64,000 bases of DNA from positions 4,381,001 through 4,445,000 of the forward strand of contig NZ_CP045369.1 of assembly GCF_009363535.1 (NCBI RefSeq). The letters run 5' to 3'. Positions 17,009 through 25,927 of this stretch are shown here, in pieces; positions within the stretch are counted from its first letter, which is position 1; every line of letters begins with the position of its first letter. The notes beneath the pieces are model-generated. The model was not told the origin of the DNA. It saw nothing but the letters and a program-made list of their open reading frames with translations, and did no database searches. Both the position numbers and the translations under genes were made by a program. Source of the DNA: Microbulbifer sp. THAF38. GTDB taxonomy: Bacteria; Pseudomonadota; Gammaproteobacteria; Pseudomonadales; Cellvibrionaceae.

Positions 17009-17647
17009 TTAAAAACGATAGGAAAAATTCAGGCTTAAAGTACGCAGGTGCCCCAGATTTACCCTGTAGACAGAGTTAATATCGTTGTAGTTGTATTCGA
17101 TAGAGGTATCAAAATCCTGGTTCCACATAAACCGGTAGCCGAGCCCTAAGTTCCAGAAAGAATCGCTGCCACTGGCGTCTATCACATGGTAGTAATGGCC
17201 GTCGTAATACCAGTCTTTTCCCTTGTCATCAACATCATACTGATGCCATTTATCTTTATGGTGATACCAATAACCATGTTTACGCACATCATTCAGATCC
17301 ACGTCGGCATAGTTCCAGCCCGCCATCCAGTAGAGGCACTGAACATAGCAATTTAAGGTAAAATCCACCTTAAAATTCAGCCCCACCTGATTGATTCGCA
17401 CATGGTTATCATTGAAGCGGGAAAATTGTAAATTTACCTGCCAAACACCCCCCGCGGGTGTCACTCCTACACTGACATAGCCAAAAAAATCCCGTTGATC
17501 ATTGAGCTGCAGCTCTCCAGAACCCAATCCCAGCGTGGTAATAAGCCGATATTCACCCGACTCAATACCATCGAAAGGATTATTCCACTCCTTCGCAGCG
17601 ACTATTGACGATAACAGCAGAGCCAGGATACATAACACTATCTTCAT
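17009..17647 (-). CDS. Small outer-membrane beta-barrel with an aromatic/His-rich loop
   Basis: This 212-residue protein has a signal peptide (residues 1-18, cleaved after VAA) and alternating hydrophobic strands (for example WQVNLQFSRF, VGLNFKVDF, FWNLGLGYRF, TLSLNFSYRF). It ends in the C-terminal Phe typical of outer-membrane proteins, which suggests a barrel of about eight strands. A single loop at residues 123-154 is packed with His, Tyr, Trp, Asp and Lys. Two Cys (100 and 104) flank a strand. I recognise no family. It converges on the copper receptor, and the loop could bind metal; both points are inference. Confidence 0.7.
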   Translation of the reverse strand: MKIVLCILALLLSSIVAAKEWNNPFDGIESGEYRLITTLGLGSGELQLNDQRDFFGYVSVGVTPAGGVWQVNLQFSRFNDNHVRINQVGLNFKVDFTLNCYVQCLYWMAGWNYADVDLNDVRKHGYWYHHKDKWHQYDVDDKGKDWYYDGHYYHVIDASGSDSFWNLGLGYRFMWNQDFDTSIEYNYNDINSVYRVNLGHLRTLSLNFSYRF

Positions 17648-17796
17648 TCAATCCATCCTTGTAGCTCGATACCTATTCGCTCACCAAACTCGTTCAACAA
17701 ACCTATTTATCTTTTTACCTTTATGGCGCTATCAGGGTTATTTGTTAGAAAAAATAGGCTATGCACAACCATTCCAATTTGTGCAGTAAGACAATC

Positions 17797-18054
17797 CTAT
17801 ACACTCTCGACATCAATAATGGCCCAGATACCGCCGGCAAAAGCGGGGTTATCACGCAAATCATCCACCTCCTGAGGTTGAGGCATTGGTTTCCCGGCTA
17901 TACGTAACTCCTCCAGGCGCTGAAATATAGTTTCCGCCATTTTTTGCAGGGCGCCATCCAAGGTTTCGGCATAGCAATGACAATGCGGCAGGTCCGGTGC
18001 TATGGCACCAAAGCCGGCGTATTCGATGTTGTGAAGCACAACCGGATAGCGCAT
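17797..18054 (-). CDS. HicB-like antitoxin domain protein (orphan)
   Basis: This 85-residue protein shows the HicB-type partial RNase H fold: MRYPVVLHN first strand, GFGAIAPDLPHCHCYAETLDGAL with the conserved DLP and Asp-Ala-Leu helix start, then a long helix (AETIFQRLEEL) and a final strand GIWAIIDVE. HicB proteins normally pair with a HicA toxin (a small dsRBD-like mRNA interferase), but no HicA-like ORF lies on either side. It also lacks the usual C-terminal DNA-binding extension. It may be a solitary remnant or have another role. Confidence 0.75.
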   Translation of the reverse strand: MRYPVVLHNIEYAGFGAIAPDLPHCHCYAETLDGALQKMAETIFQRLEELRIAGKPMPQPQEVDDLRDNPAFAGGIWAIIDVESV

Positions 18055-18352
18055 TGGAAAATTCTCTTATACATTGGCTTTCCAAAGCGTAGACGGGTTT
18101 CAATACTGCGAAGGAAATATGGCAAGTAAAATCAATTATTTCCCCAATGCAATTAATCCTGCGCAACGATTCTTACTAACCAGAGAAAATATAAAGAGAA
18201 AACCATTCATACTCGGATTAATTTTCTGAATTTAAATTGAAATAGATTACGGGGAATTGCACATTTTCCTGAAGTACGTATTAGAGGAATGGATAAAATA
18301 CGATTGCTGTTGAAAGATATAAAAACGATATGTTGTGAGATTGACAGGAAGA
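18055..18352. other. AT-rich intergenic region, no recognised feature
   Basis: These 298 bp between the HicB-like gene and the small gene at 18353 hold no ORF with a believable start and composition. A HicA-like toxin frame was looked for on both strands and not found. The minus strand presumably carries the hicB promoter near 18060-18150. Confidence 0.5.
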
Positions 18353-18556
18353 TTAGCGCGGCATTCTTCCGAGAAGCGCCCGGCGGGAAAAGATCATGCC
18401 ATCTAGTGTGCGCCGCAGGGATTGTTGATTTTCCGACTCGGAATCTGCCAAAGCTTCTTGTTGTCGCTGTAACCAGGCAATTTCCTGCTCCAGCTCTCTG
18501 CGCAAACAGCGAATTTCACTGGGATCGAGCGCTTTGCTACTCACCTGGAGAGGCAT
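18353..18556 (-). CDS. Small helical protein of unknown function
   Basis: I start at the ATG at 18556, about 7-8 bases after an AAAGG sequence; an in-frame start 25 codons upstream adds an unlikely tail. The product has 67 residues, mostly one amphipathic, probably coiled-coil helix (DPSEIRCLRRELEQEIAWL, then QRQQEALADSESENQQ), and ends in a basic SRRALLGRMPR. I know no family. It is 94 bp upstream-antisense of nothing coding, and lies after cysQ in the same direction. It is plausible as a real gene from codon pattern but unproven. Confidence 0.5.
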   Translation of the reverse strand: MPLQVSSKALDPSEIRCLRRELEQEIAWLQRQQEALADSESENQQSLRRTLDGMIFSRRALLGRMPR

Positions 18557-18649
18557 GGTCCGGCCTTTTACGCTGGTGAAAAATTTGTGTAGATAATAAT
18601 AAAGGAAGAGAATAATTTTCGCCCCCACCAAAGTGGGGGCGAGGCACGC

Positions 18650-19489
18650 TTAGTTCACTGGGGACTCTGCAATGAGCAAATCCTGCCAGTCGTAAGATGC
18701 ATCACCGATTACATAGAAAAATGGATTCAGCAATGAGTCTTTACGGTTGTAACGCAATAGCTTGAAGGAATCGTCCACCACGATGCCACCAGCCGCCTCA
18801 ACCACCGCCTGGGCCGCGGCTGTATCCCACTCACAAGTGGGCGCGAGTCGCGGGTAGAGATCAGCATCCCCCTCAGCCACCAGACACAGTTTGAGAGAGC
18901 TACCCATATTTTTACAAGCCACCGCACCAAGCCTGGATTCGATACGCTCTACCAATTGATCCACGGCACCGGCACCATGACTTCGGCTGGCAACCAGTTC
19001 CACCGCTTCGCCTGCCTCCAAACGCGGCTTCAGTGGGCGCACGCGTATTTCGGTATCCCCAGATTCGGTGCGTTTAAAGGCACCATCGCCCTTGCCACCG
19101 GCATAGGTGATATCCAGTACCGGTACATGCACTACCCCCAACACGGGCTCGCCATTCTCAATAAGAGCCACATTTACCGTGAATTCGCCGTTGCGGCGGA
19201 TAAATTCCTTGGTGCCATCCAGCGGGTCCACTATCCAGTAACGCTGCCATTGGCTGCGCTCGGCAAATGACGGCATTTCCTGTTCTTCGGATAATACCGG
19301 CACTCCCTCAATCAATCGCGCCAGAGCCGGCGCCAAGATTTTGTGGGCCGCCAGGTCGGCAGCTGTCACCGGCGAGTCGTCCGCTTTAGTATCCACCTCC
19401 AGCTCAGCGCTGCTGTGGTAAACCTCCAGGATTGCTTCACCGGCGTTTTTGCAGATAGCAATCACCTGCTCCAATAATGCCTTATTCAT
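18650..19489 (-). CDS. cysQ: 3'(2'),5'-bisphosphate nucleotidase CysQ
   Basis: This 279-residue enzyme of the inositol-monophosphatase superfamily hydrolyses 3'-phosphoadenosine 5'-phosphate, a by-product of sulfate assimilation. The metal-binding motifs are present: SPVTAADLAAH, the LSEEQE acidic site, WIVDPLDGTKEFIRRNGEFT (the DPxDGT motif), and CEWDTAAAQAVVEAAGG near the C-terminus (WDxAA motif). AGGGAG precedes the ATG. It lies downstream of cysK in the same direction with a 37-bp gap, a natural sulfur-metabolism pair. Confidence 0.95.
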   Translation of the reverse strand: MNKALLEQVIAICKNAGEAILEVYHSSAELEVDTKADDSPVTAADLAAHKILAPALARLIEGVPVLSEEQEMPSFAERSQWQRYWIVDPLDGTKEFIRRNGEFTVNVALIENGEPVLGVVHVPVLDITYAGGKGDGAFKRTESGDTEIRVRPLKPRLEAGEAVELVASRSHGAGAVDQLVERIESRLGAVACKNMGSSLKLCLVAEGDADLYPRLAPTCEWDTAAAQAVVEAAGGIVVDDSFKLLRYNRKDSLLNPFFYVIGDASYDWQDLLIAESPVN

Positions 19490-19526
19490 TAAAACTCCCT
19501 TATTTTCAGCTGATGAGTATAAGGCC

Positions 19527-20444
19527 TTAAGATGGGAAAAGATCTTTTACAGATAGATAGCGCTCTCCGCTGTCATAACTGAAAATCAGCACACGGCTGC
19601 CTGGGGCGAACTCGCCCTCACGTTTTTTTAATGCCGCCAGACTGGCGCCGGAGGAAATGCCCACAAAAATCCCCTCCCGTTGGGCACATTGGCGCGTCAT
19701 ATCGAAGCTATCCTCTCCGCTCACCAAAATAGTGCCGTCGAGCATCTTGGTATTCAGCACTTCCGGAATAAATCCGGCGCCAATTCCCTGCAAGCGGTGC
19801 AGCCCTTTATCACCACCGCTGATCACTGGAGATTTTTCCGGTTCAACAGCAAAGACCTGCAGCTTTGGGAAGGATTCTTTTAGCACCTCACCACAGCCGG
19901 TGATATGGCCTCCAGTGCCGACACCGGTAATCAAGTAATCCAGTCCCTCTGGGAAATCTGCGAGGATTTCTTTGGCGGTAGTCTCGCGATGCACCTGAAC
20001 ATTAGCGCGGTTGCAGAACTGTTGTGGCATCCAGCTATTTTCATACTGCTTCAGCAGTTCCTCAGCCTTGGCAATTGCACCGCCCATGCCCTGCTCCTTG
20101 GGAGTGAGCACTAACTCGGCACCCATGGCTTTCATCACTTGGCGGCGCTCCATCGACATGGATTCCGGCATGGTGAGAATCAGGCGGTAGCCCTTCACCA
20201 CCGCTACCATGGCCAGACCAATGCCGGTGTTGCCGGAGGTCGGCTCGATAATCACACCACCGGGCTGCAATGCGCCGCGGCGCTCGGCATCTTCGATCAT
20301 CGACAGGGCGATACGGTCCTTGATACTGCTGCCGGGGTTAAAGCGCTCCACTTTCATCCACACCTCGATATCCGGGCGGAACAGGTGGTTGATGCGCACA
20401 TGAGGGGTATTGCCGATGGTTTCCAGAATATTGGCTGCCTTCAT
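19527..20444 (-). CDS. cysK: Cysteine synthase (O-acetylserine sulfhydrylase)
   Basis: This 305-residue PLP enzyme makes cysteine from O-acetylserine and sulfide. The PLP lysine is Lys42 in [23 protein letters not shown] binds the substrate carboxylate and GTGGHITG the PLP phosphate. I call it CysK-type rather than CysM because of the EPTSGNTG loop and the [16 protein letters not shown] segment, which are typical of CysK; CysM reads EATSGNTG and differs in the second segment. It is probably co-transcribed with cysQ. The call to the enzyme class is firm, and the A versus B isozyme call is likely. Confidence 0.9.
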   Translation of the reverse strand: MKAANILETIGNTPHVRINHLFRPDIEVWMKVERFNPGSSIKDRIALSMIEDAERRGALQPGGVIIEPTSGNTGIGLAMVAVVKGYRLILTMPESMSMERRQVMKAMGAELVLTPKEQGMGGAIAKAEELLKQYENSWMPQQFCNRANVQVHRETTAKEILADFPEGLDYLITGVGTGGHITGCGEVLKESFPKLQVFAVEPEKSPVISGGDKGLHRLQGIGAGFIPEVLNTKMLDGTILVSGEDSFDMTRQCAQREGIFVGISSGASLAALKKREGEFAPGSRVLIFSYDSGERYLSVKDLFPS

Positions 20445-20745
20445 CGATGAAGCTCTCCGTTATTGACTCTCCCGGCAGACAGTGGCCTGCCGACAAATAA
20501 TTTTCTGTGCGCAAATAGTAACCCAGATGTGCACCCCCCCAAGAGATCAAGGTAAAAATCCAAGAGCAGTAAAGCTGGTTAGTTGCCTGGGAAATAACAA
20601 CCAGTCTTCTATTCTTCACCCGAGAAATATTCGCACAGAATAGCGAACCTACAGAAATTCGGTTGGTGGCAACACGTCTTTGTGCCACATTGAATGGCTG
20701 GCCCCTCCTTCGGCTAACCATAAAATCAATAATAAAGGCGCTGTT
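20445..20745. promoter_or_regulatory. Divergent intergenic region between cysK and a lysoplasmalogenase-like gene
   Basis: These 301 bp must contain promoters for both divergent genes. I see no strong palindrome, riboswitch fold or convincing -35/-10 pair, and no coding ORF that is not a shadow. AAGG at 20735-20738 is the ribosome binding site of the plus-strand gene. Confidence 0.4.
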
Positions 20746-21420
20746 ATGAATCCCAATATGAACACCAATGCCCACAGTGCGGCCCACACAAGCCAATTTC
20801 TACCCGGCGCATTTTTTTTCTTTGCAACCCTTTTTATGCTGCTCGATGGTTTGGCGATTCAAGGGCTGTGGATGGCTTCGCTGAAAGCACTGCCAATCGC
20901 CATACTCGCCATGATGGCCATGCGCCATCTAGAGGGGCTCAGCCGCAGCCTGACACTGGCGGCCCTGGCTTTTTCCGCACTCGGCGATGTGCTGTTGGAA
21001 ATGACATTTGCCCAGCAGTTTATCTTCGGACTGGGCGCCTTTCTGGTGGCACAACTCCTTTACGCGGCTAATTTCTTGCGTTTTGCCGACTTCCGCAATC
21101 GCCGCAGCCTGATACGTATCCTACCGGTGATTCTGGTCGCGGTAGGACTGGCCCGTTGGATACTTCCCGCGGCGGGAGAGCTGGCGCCAGCAGTGCTTCT
21201 TTACTTGCTGGCCATTGTCGCCATGGCCCTTGGCGCCGGGGCTCACCGAGGCAATTCCGGGCTGCTATTCGCGGGTGCACTCACTTTCATGCTGTCCGAC
21301 GCATTGATCGCCGTTAACAAATTTATTGCTCCACTACCCTTGGCCGATACGGCGATTATGCTCACCTATTACGGCGCTCAGGTTGTCATCCTGTACGGCA
21401 TACGTCGCGCCCAGGCATAA
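20746..21420 (+). CDS. YhhN/TMEM86-family membrane protein (lysoplasmalogenase-like)
   Basis: I start at the ATG at 20746 (AAGG 7 bases upstream); 224 residues. There are about eight short TM helices with the YhhN pattern: ALAFSALGDVLLEMTF with an Asp-bearing helix, FGLGAFLVAQLLYAANF, GAGAHRGNSGLLFAGALTFMLSDALIAVNKF and a final MLTYYGAQVVILYG. In animals this family cleaves the vinyl-ether bond of lysoplasmalogens; the bacterial role is uncertain. The two Asp residues (in GDVLLE and SDALIA) are the likely catalytic acids. Confidence 0.88.
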   Translation: MNPNMNTNAHSAAHTSQFLPGAFFFFATLFMLLDGLAIQGLWMASLKALPIAILAMMAMRHLEGLSRSLTLAALAFSALGDVLLEMTFAQQFIFGLGAFLVAQLLYAANFLRFADFRNRRSLIRILPVILVAVGLARWILPAAGELAPAVLLYLLAIVAMALGAGAHRGNSGLLFAGALTFMLSDALIAVNKFIAPLPLADTAIMLTYYGAQVVILYGIRRAQA

Positions 21421-21500
21421 TGCCAACCTTCATACTGGGGATAAGTTGGGAGGACTACACTTTGGCTTCCCACCCCACCACTGAGAGGTAGACAGGCCCC

Positions 21501-22181
21501 ATGCTCGACTGGCGAAGTATCGATACCGTGCTGCTGGATATGGACGGCACCCTGTTGGATTTGCACTACGACAACCACTTCTGGCTCGACCACCTGCCCA
21601 AACGCTACGCCGAGGTACACGGCCTCGACCCCGAGCGGGCCCAGGTGGAACTGCAGCGGGAAATTGATGCGCGCCGCGGCACCCTGGAGTGGTACTGCCT
21701 GGATTTTTGGGCGGAAACCCTGAGGCTGGATATCCTCGCGATACTGCGCGAGATTGAGGAGCGCATTGCCCTGCGCCCCCATACTGAAGCCTTCCTGCAA
21801 GGGCTGCGGCAGCTGCGCAAACCCACTTACCTGGTCACCAATGCACACCGCCACGGGCTCGATCACAAGCTGCAAATCACCGGCCTCGAGCACTGGTTTG
21901 ACGACATCATCTCCTCCCATGATTATGGACACGCCAAGGAGAGTGAGTGCTTTTGGCATGCCCTGCGCGAGGAAGTGGCTTTCGACCCCGGGCGCACCCT
22001 GTTTGTGGACGACAACCAGAGTGTACTGACCGCCGCACAGGATTACGGCATCGCCCACCTGCTGTGCATCCGCCAACCGGACAGCCGCGGACCCAAACGA
22101 GAGATCAGCGACTTCCCGGCGATTCACCACTTCGACGAAATTATGTCGCTGCAACCCAACAACAAAGCGCAGCAACAATAA
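21501..22181 (+). CDS. yrfG: GMP/IMP nucleotidase YrfG (HAD hydrolase)
   Basis: This 226-residue HAD-superfamily phosphatase has motif I DMDGTLLDL (nucleophile Asp near residue 14), motif II VTNAHRHGLDHKL, and motif III/IV KESECFWHAL and LFVDDNQSVLTAA. The 'TNAH' plus 'FWHALREE' pattern and length match E. coli YrfG, which dephosphorylates GMP and IMP. It precedes hslR by 45 bp, and yrfG-hslR-hslO is a known neighbourhood in gammaproteobacteria, with a protease inserted here. Confidence 0.9.
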   Translation: MLDWRSIDTVLLDMDGTLLDLHYDNHFWLDHLPKRYAEVHGLDPERAQVELQREIDARRGTLEWYCLDFWAETLRLDILAILREIEERIALRPHTEAFLQGLRQLRKPTYLVTNAHRHGLDHKLQITGLEHWFDDIISSHDYGHAKESECFWHALREEVAFDPGRTLFVDDNQSVLTAAQDYGIAHLLCIRQPDSRGPKREISDFPAIHHFDEIMSLQPNNKAQQQ

Positions 22182-22226
22182 GCCCGTATAACGTGGCCCC
22201 AAGTTCATATTGACCAACAGAATTCG

Positions 22227-22604
22227 ATGGAAAAAGTACGTATCGACAAGTGGCTCTGGGCCGCACGCTTCTTCAAGACCCGTAGCATCGCCAAACAGGC
22301 CATCGAAGGCGGCAAGGTGCACGCCGATGGACACAGGGTCAAAGCCAGTAAGGACCTCACCGTTGGCGCGCTCTTAAGCATCCGTCAGGGCTGGGACCTG
22401 ATTGAGGTGGAGGTTATCGACCTCTCTGACCAGCGCCGCGGCGCCGAGGTCGCCCGCACCCTCTACCGCGAGACCGAGGACAGCATTGCCCGACGCGAAA
22501 AGGAGCGCAATGAGCGCCAGGCGGCCAATGCCGGAATCCAGCGCGAGCGTCCCAATAAAAAACAGCGCCGCCAGATTCACCGCTTCCTGCGAGAACAGGA
22601 GTAG
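22227..22604 (+). CDS. hslR: Ribosome-associated heat-shock protein Hsp15
   Basis: This 125-residue RNA-binding protein consists of an S4 domain (residues 4-62; VRIDKWLWAARFFKTRSIA, GGKVHADGHRVKAS) and a highly basic C-terminal helix rich in Arg and Gln. Hsp15 rescues 50S subunits that carry a stuck peptidyl-tRNA. It sits between yrfG and, two genes later, hslO (Hsp33), matching the heat-shock gene order in related bacteria. A weak hairpin with a short T-run follows at about 22619-22640. Confidence 0.93.
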   Translation: MEKVRIDKWLWAARFFKTRSIAKQAIEGGKVHADGHRVKASKDLTVGALLSIRQGWDLIEVEVIDLSDQRRGAEVARTLYRETEDSIARREKERNERQAANAGIQRERPNKKQRRQIHRFLREQE

Positions 22605-22692
22605 CGGCTAATGACAAAATTGGTGAAATTTCCGCCATTTTTATCTATAGCTGCTAAACTGCCCCCACTTAACCCGATAGAAAACAGCCACG

Positions 22693-24183
22693 ATGAAACG
22701 ACTGATTGCCATCTCTTTGCTGCTTTTGCTCGGAGTGCAGACGGCCCTCGCCGATAGCCGTGAACACGAGCAACTCAAGCGTTCGATTATCAAGATTTAC
22801 ACCACAGCCGCTGCTCCGGATTACTTCAATCCCTGGGCGCTGTTGAACCCCAAGCAGCTGTCCGGCTCCGGTGCGGTAATCCGCAACAAGCAGATACTCA
22901 CCAATGCCCATGTGGTCGCCAATGGCAGCTTTATTCAGGTTCAGCGCCATGGCGATGCCAAGAAATTCCGCGCCCGCGTAAAGTTTATCTCTCACGATGC
23001 GGATCTGGCCCTGCTCACCGTGGACGACGACAACTTCTTCAATGACACCCGCCCCCTAACGCTAGGCAAACTGCCAGACCTGCAGGAAGAGGTCACCGTG
23101 TACGGCTACCCCATCGGCGGCAAATCCCTGTCGATTACCCGCGGCGTGCTGTCCAGGGTGGAACATCAGTACTACGCCCACGCCGAGAGCTTCCTGATGG
23201 CCGGCCAAATCGATGCGGCCATCAACCCCGGCAATAGCGGCGGCCCGGTGATCTCCGGCGGGCGTATTGTCGGTGTGGCCATGCAGACCAACCAGAGTGC
23301 CGAAAACCTCGGTTACTTCGTTCCTCCCAGCGTAATCGCCCACGTACTCGAAGACTCCGAAGACGGGGAGCACCAGGGCTTCCCCGAGCTGGGCGTGGTC
23401 ACCCAGAGCCTGGAGAGCCCTTCCATGAAGAAGGCGGCCGGTCTCGATGAAGACCAGGACGGCGCCATGATCGTCAAGGTCTTTAGCGACTCCCCCGCCG
23501 CTGAGATCTTCCAGCCCGGCGACGTACTGCTCGAAGTGGATGGCTTCGAGGTCGCCGCCGATCGCACCGTAGAGTGGCGCGAGAACCAGCGCACCAATTA
23601 CCACTACGCTGTAGACCGCCACCATGTCGGCGACAAACTGCCGGTCCGTTTCTCCCGCAACGGCGAAGAGCAGACCGCACAAGTGGCCTTAGCGGCCGCA
23701 CCGCCCTCACGCGCCCTTGTGGTGGGTGAACAGTTCGACCGACAACCGCGCTACTACATCTATGGCGGCGTGGTCTTCGTGCCTCTGAACATGAATCTTA
23801 TCAAGCGCTGGGGCAAGAGCTGGCACTCCAAAGCGCCAATCGATTATCTCTATGCGCGCAACCAGTGGGGCGAAGAAAGCCGGCGCGAGCTGGTGGTCGC
23901 CCTCAAGGTGCTGCCCGCCAACGTCAACCTGGGTTACCACGACTGGAAGAACTGGATTATCGATTCGGTGAATGGCCACAACGTCGCGGACTTCGATGAG
24001 TTTGCGCAGCTGATGGAAACCAACAAAGAAAACTTTGTGGAGCTGCGCGACCGCTCCGGCTACCGCATGGTGCTGGATCACGCCGAAGCCCAGGAACAGG
24101 AGCCGCTGATTCTACAGACTTACCATATACCCCAGCGCCACTCGCAGGGGCTGTTCAGTAGACTGGCCAATAAAGAGGAGTAA
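22693..24183 (+). CDS. Deg-like exported serine protease with PDZ domains
   Basis: This 496-residue protein has a signal peptide (1-21) and a trypsin-like domain with triad His73 (LTNAHVV), Asp104 (DADLALL) and Ser182 (NPGNSGGPV). Two PDZ-like regions follow, around residues 225-330 (ELGVVTQSLESPSM; DGAMIVKVFSDSPAAEIFQPGD) and 385-480. The catalytic fold is of DegP type, but the long C-terminal part and the YYIYGGVVFVPLNMNLIKRW segment resemble the plant-type Deg proteases rather than DegP/DegS. It probably degrades misfolded or specific periplasmic proteins. It lies within the hslR-hslO heat-shock neighbourhood. Confidence 0.9.
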   Translation: MKRLIAISLLLLLGVQTALADSREHEQLKRSIIKIYTTAAAPDYFNPWALLNPKQLSGSGAVIRNKQILTNAHVVANGSFIQVQRHGDAKKFRARVKFISHDADLALLTVDDDNFFNDTRPLTLGKLPDLQEEVTVYGYPIGGKSLSITRGVLSRVEHQYYAHAESFLMAGQIDAAINPGNSGGPVISGGRIVGVAMQTNQSAENLGYFVPPSVIAHVLEDSEDGEHQGFPELGVVTQSLESPSMKKAAGLDEDQDGAMIVKVFSDSPAAEIFQPGDVLLEVDGFEVAADRTVEWRENQRTNYHYAVDRHHVGDKLPVRFSRNGEEQTAQVALAAAPPSRALVVGEQFDRQPRYYIYGGVVFVPLNMNLIKRWGKSWHSKAPIDYLYARNQWGEESRRELVVALKVLPANVNLGYHDWKNWIIDSVNGHNVADFDEFAQLMETNKENFVELRDRSGYRMVLDHAEAQEQEPLILQTYHIPQRHSQGLFSRLANKEE

Positions 24184-24211
24184 GGCCCGCAGTATGGGCT
24201 AGGGAGAAGCC

Positions 24212-24649
24212 GTGAAACAACTGAGAGGAATCCTATTCGGCAGCCTGCTGGTGGCTGCCAGCACCAGTGCCGGTGAACTCTACCGCTGGGTCGATGCCGA
24301 TGGGCGGGTACACTTCAGTGACCGCCCACCTGCAGAGGTCAAGGCCCAGGATATCTCCGGGCAACTGGGCCCGATCAATGCCGCTGAGGCCACTCGAGTT
24401 CAGCGGAGTCTGATCACCTCTAAAGCCAATACCGCCGAGCGAGAGTACCAACAGCGTCAGCAAAAGGAACAACGTGCGCAGCAGCAGGAACAGCAGCGCA
24501 TTTGCAGCAATGCTCGTCAACGCCTGCGCTCGATCAACGGGCGCGTGGCCTTTATCGACAAGAATGGCAAGGAGGTACGCTATTCAGAGCGCGAGCGCCA
24601 GCAGATGGCCGAGAAGCTCAAGCAGGAGATCGCCCGCCGCTGCGGCTGA
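24212..24649 (+). CDS. DUF4124 domain exported protein
   Basis: The GTG at 24212 follows AGGGAG and opens a 145-residue protein with a signal peptide (1-20) and an N-terminal DUF4124 domain: ELYRWVDADGRVHFSDRPP, the standard 'Y+WVD..G..H+SD.PP' pattern. The rest is a Gln-rich, charged coiled coil (about 70-130) with a few Cys (CSNARQRL and the C-terminal RRCG). DUF4124 proteins are common periplasmic proteins without a known role. It follows the Deg-like gene by 28 bp and may be co-transcribed. Confidence 0.9.
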   Translation: MKQLRGILFGSLLVAASTSAGELYRWVDADGRVHFSDRPPAEVKAQDISGQLGPINAAEATRVQRSLITSKANTAEREYQQRQQKEQRAQQQEQQRICSNARQRLRSINGRVAFIDKNGKEVRYSERERQQMAEKLKQEIARRCG

Positions 24650-24768
24650 GGCGCACCATCCCCAACGCCGGCATCCCGCTTGCCGGCGCCATAATTGTCC
24701 GGGCCGGCTACCATTTAGACATATCCACCTCTAAAATCCCGCGGTTTTAATACCGAGGCACTCGATCT

Positions 24769-25647
24769 ATGTCCGATCAGCTGGAACGCTTTATCTTCTC
24801 CCAACACGATATTCGCGGGCAGATGGTGACCCTCACCGACGCCTACCGCGAAGTGCTCAAGCACAATCCACTGCCGACTCCGGTAGCGCATCTGCTGGGA
24901 GAGTTTCTCGCAGCCGCCTGCCTGCTCTCCACTACCCTGAAGTTCGAGGGCATATTGAGCCTGCAGGCCCGCGGTGAGGGCGATGTGCCGATGATTATGG
25001 CCGAGTGCACCCACCACAGCGATCTGCGCGGCATAGCCCGTATCGCCGAGGGCGCACAAATCAGCGAGGACGCCAGTCTGATGGACATGATCGGCCCCCG
25101 CGGCGTCATCGCCATCACCCTGGAACCCAAGCGCGGGGAGCGCTACCAGGGGGTGGTGCCTCTGGAGAAGGGCAGCCTGGCCGGGTGTCTGGAGGATTAC
25201 TTTGCCCAATCGGAACAGCTGGAGACACGCTTCTGGCTGGAGTGCGATGGCAGCAACGTGGGCGGCATAATGCTGCAGGTATTACCCGGCAATAATGCCG
25301 CCAGTGCCGAAGAGAATAACGACGCCTGGGAAACCGCTCTGCACTTGGCAAACACCGTGACCGCCCAGGAGCTGTACGATGTACCCCACGATGAGCTGAT
25401 TCACCGCCTGTTCCACCAGTTGAAACCGGCCACCCTGGGCACCGACAGTATCCGCTTCAAGTGCAGCTGCTCGCGGGAGCGCAGCGCCCGTGCCCTGGTT
25501 TCCCTCGGCGCCGAGGACGTCTACCGATTATTGGAAGAGCAGAACGGTGAAATTGTCACCGATTGCCAGTTCTGTAACGCGCAGTACCGCTTTGATCGGG
25601 AGCAGGTCGAATCCCTGCTCAATGCCCCGCCCCATACCCTGCACTAG
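24769..25647 (+). CDS. hslO: Redox-regulated chaperone Hsp33
   Basis: This 292-residue cytoplasmic chaperone carries the redox switch of Hsp33: CSC near residue 232 (FKCSCSRERSARALVSLG) and CQFC about 30 residues later, the four Cys that bind zinc when reduced and form disulfides on oxidation. The N-terminal part (RFIFSQHDIRGQ, HLLGEFLAA, DVPMIMAECTH) is typical of the family. Activation under oxidative heat stress protects unfolded proteins. It completes the yrfG-hslR-hslO set and lies upstream of pckA, as in several gammaproteobacteria. Confidence 0.96.
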   Translation: MSDQLERFIFSQHDIRGQMVTLTDAYREVLKHNPLPTPVAHLLGEFLAAACLLSTTLKFEGILSLQARGEGDVPMIMAECTHHSDLRGIARIAEGAQISEDASLMDMIGPRGVIAITLEPKRGERYQGVVPLEKGSLAGCLEDYFAQSEQLETRFWLECDGSNVGGIMLQVLPGNNAASAEENNDAWETALHLANTVTAQELYDVPHDELIHRLFHQLKPATLGTDSIRFKCSCSRERSARALVSLGAEDVYRLLEEQNGEIVTDCQFCNAQYRFDREQVESLLNAPPHTLH

Positions 25648-25776
25648 AGAAATCGTTGCCGGTGGGGAGCTCTCTCCGCCGCCGGTGACACCCTCTTTTT
25701 CGCACAAAAATTCATACAATCTATAGGGTAAAAATACTACATAGATTATATGAATTTAAAACGCTCTAATTTGCAA

Positions 25777-25790
25777 TGACAGCGCTGTCA
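25777..25790. promoter_or_regulatory. LacI-family-type operator upstream of pckA
   Basis: TGACAGCGCTGTCA is a perfect 14-bp palindrome with the central CG typical of LacI/GalR-family operators, 138 bp before the pckA start. With its flanks (AATGACAGCGCTGTCAAA) it resembles the NagR box described for N-acetylglucosamine genes in Xanthomonas, as I recall it. A degenerate copy lies upstream of the chitinase gene at 40669-40682. No LacI-type regulator gene is in the window. Confidence 0.6.
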
Positions 25791-25927
25791 AAGCGCAAAA
25801 AGTGATCGTATTTGCTACCCGCTTATTTTGAATTTTGCCATAATGCGCCCCCCTAATTTTGCCTGGCTGTCTAATACTTGGGCGGCCCTAATTTTTTTAC
25901 TATCCAACATTCACGGGTAATCGACGA

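Noticed and set aside
18055..18352. Search for a HicA toxin beside the HicB-like gene
   Set aside because: No frame with the HicA dsRBD-like pattern on either strand.
21378..22334. 318-codon frame antisense to yrfG
   Set aside because: It spans two sense genes and has no recognisable domain; yrfG motifs are on the plus strand.
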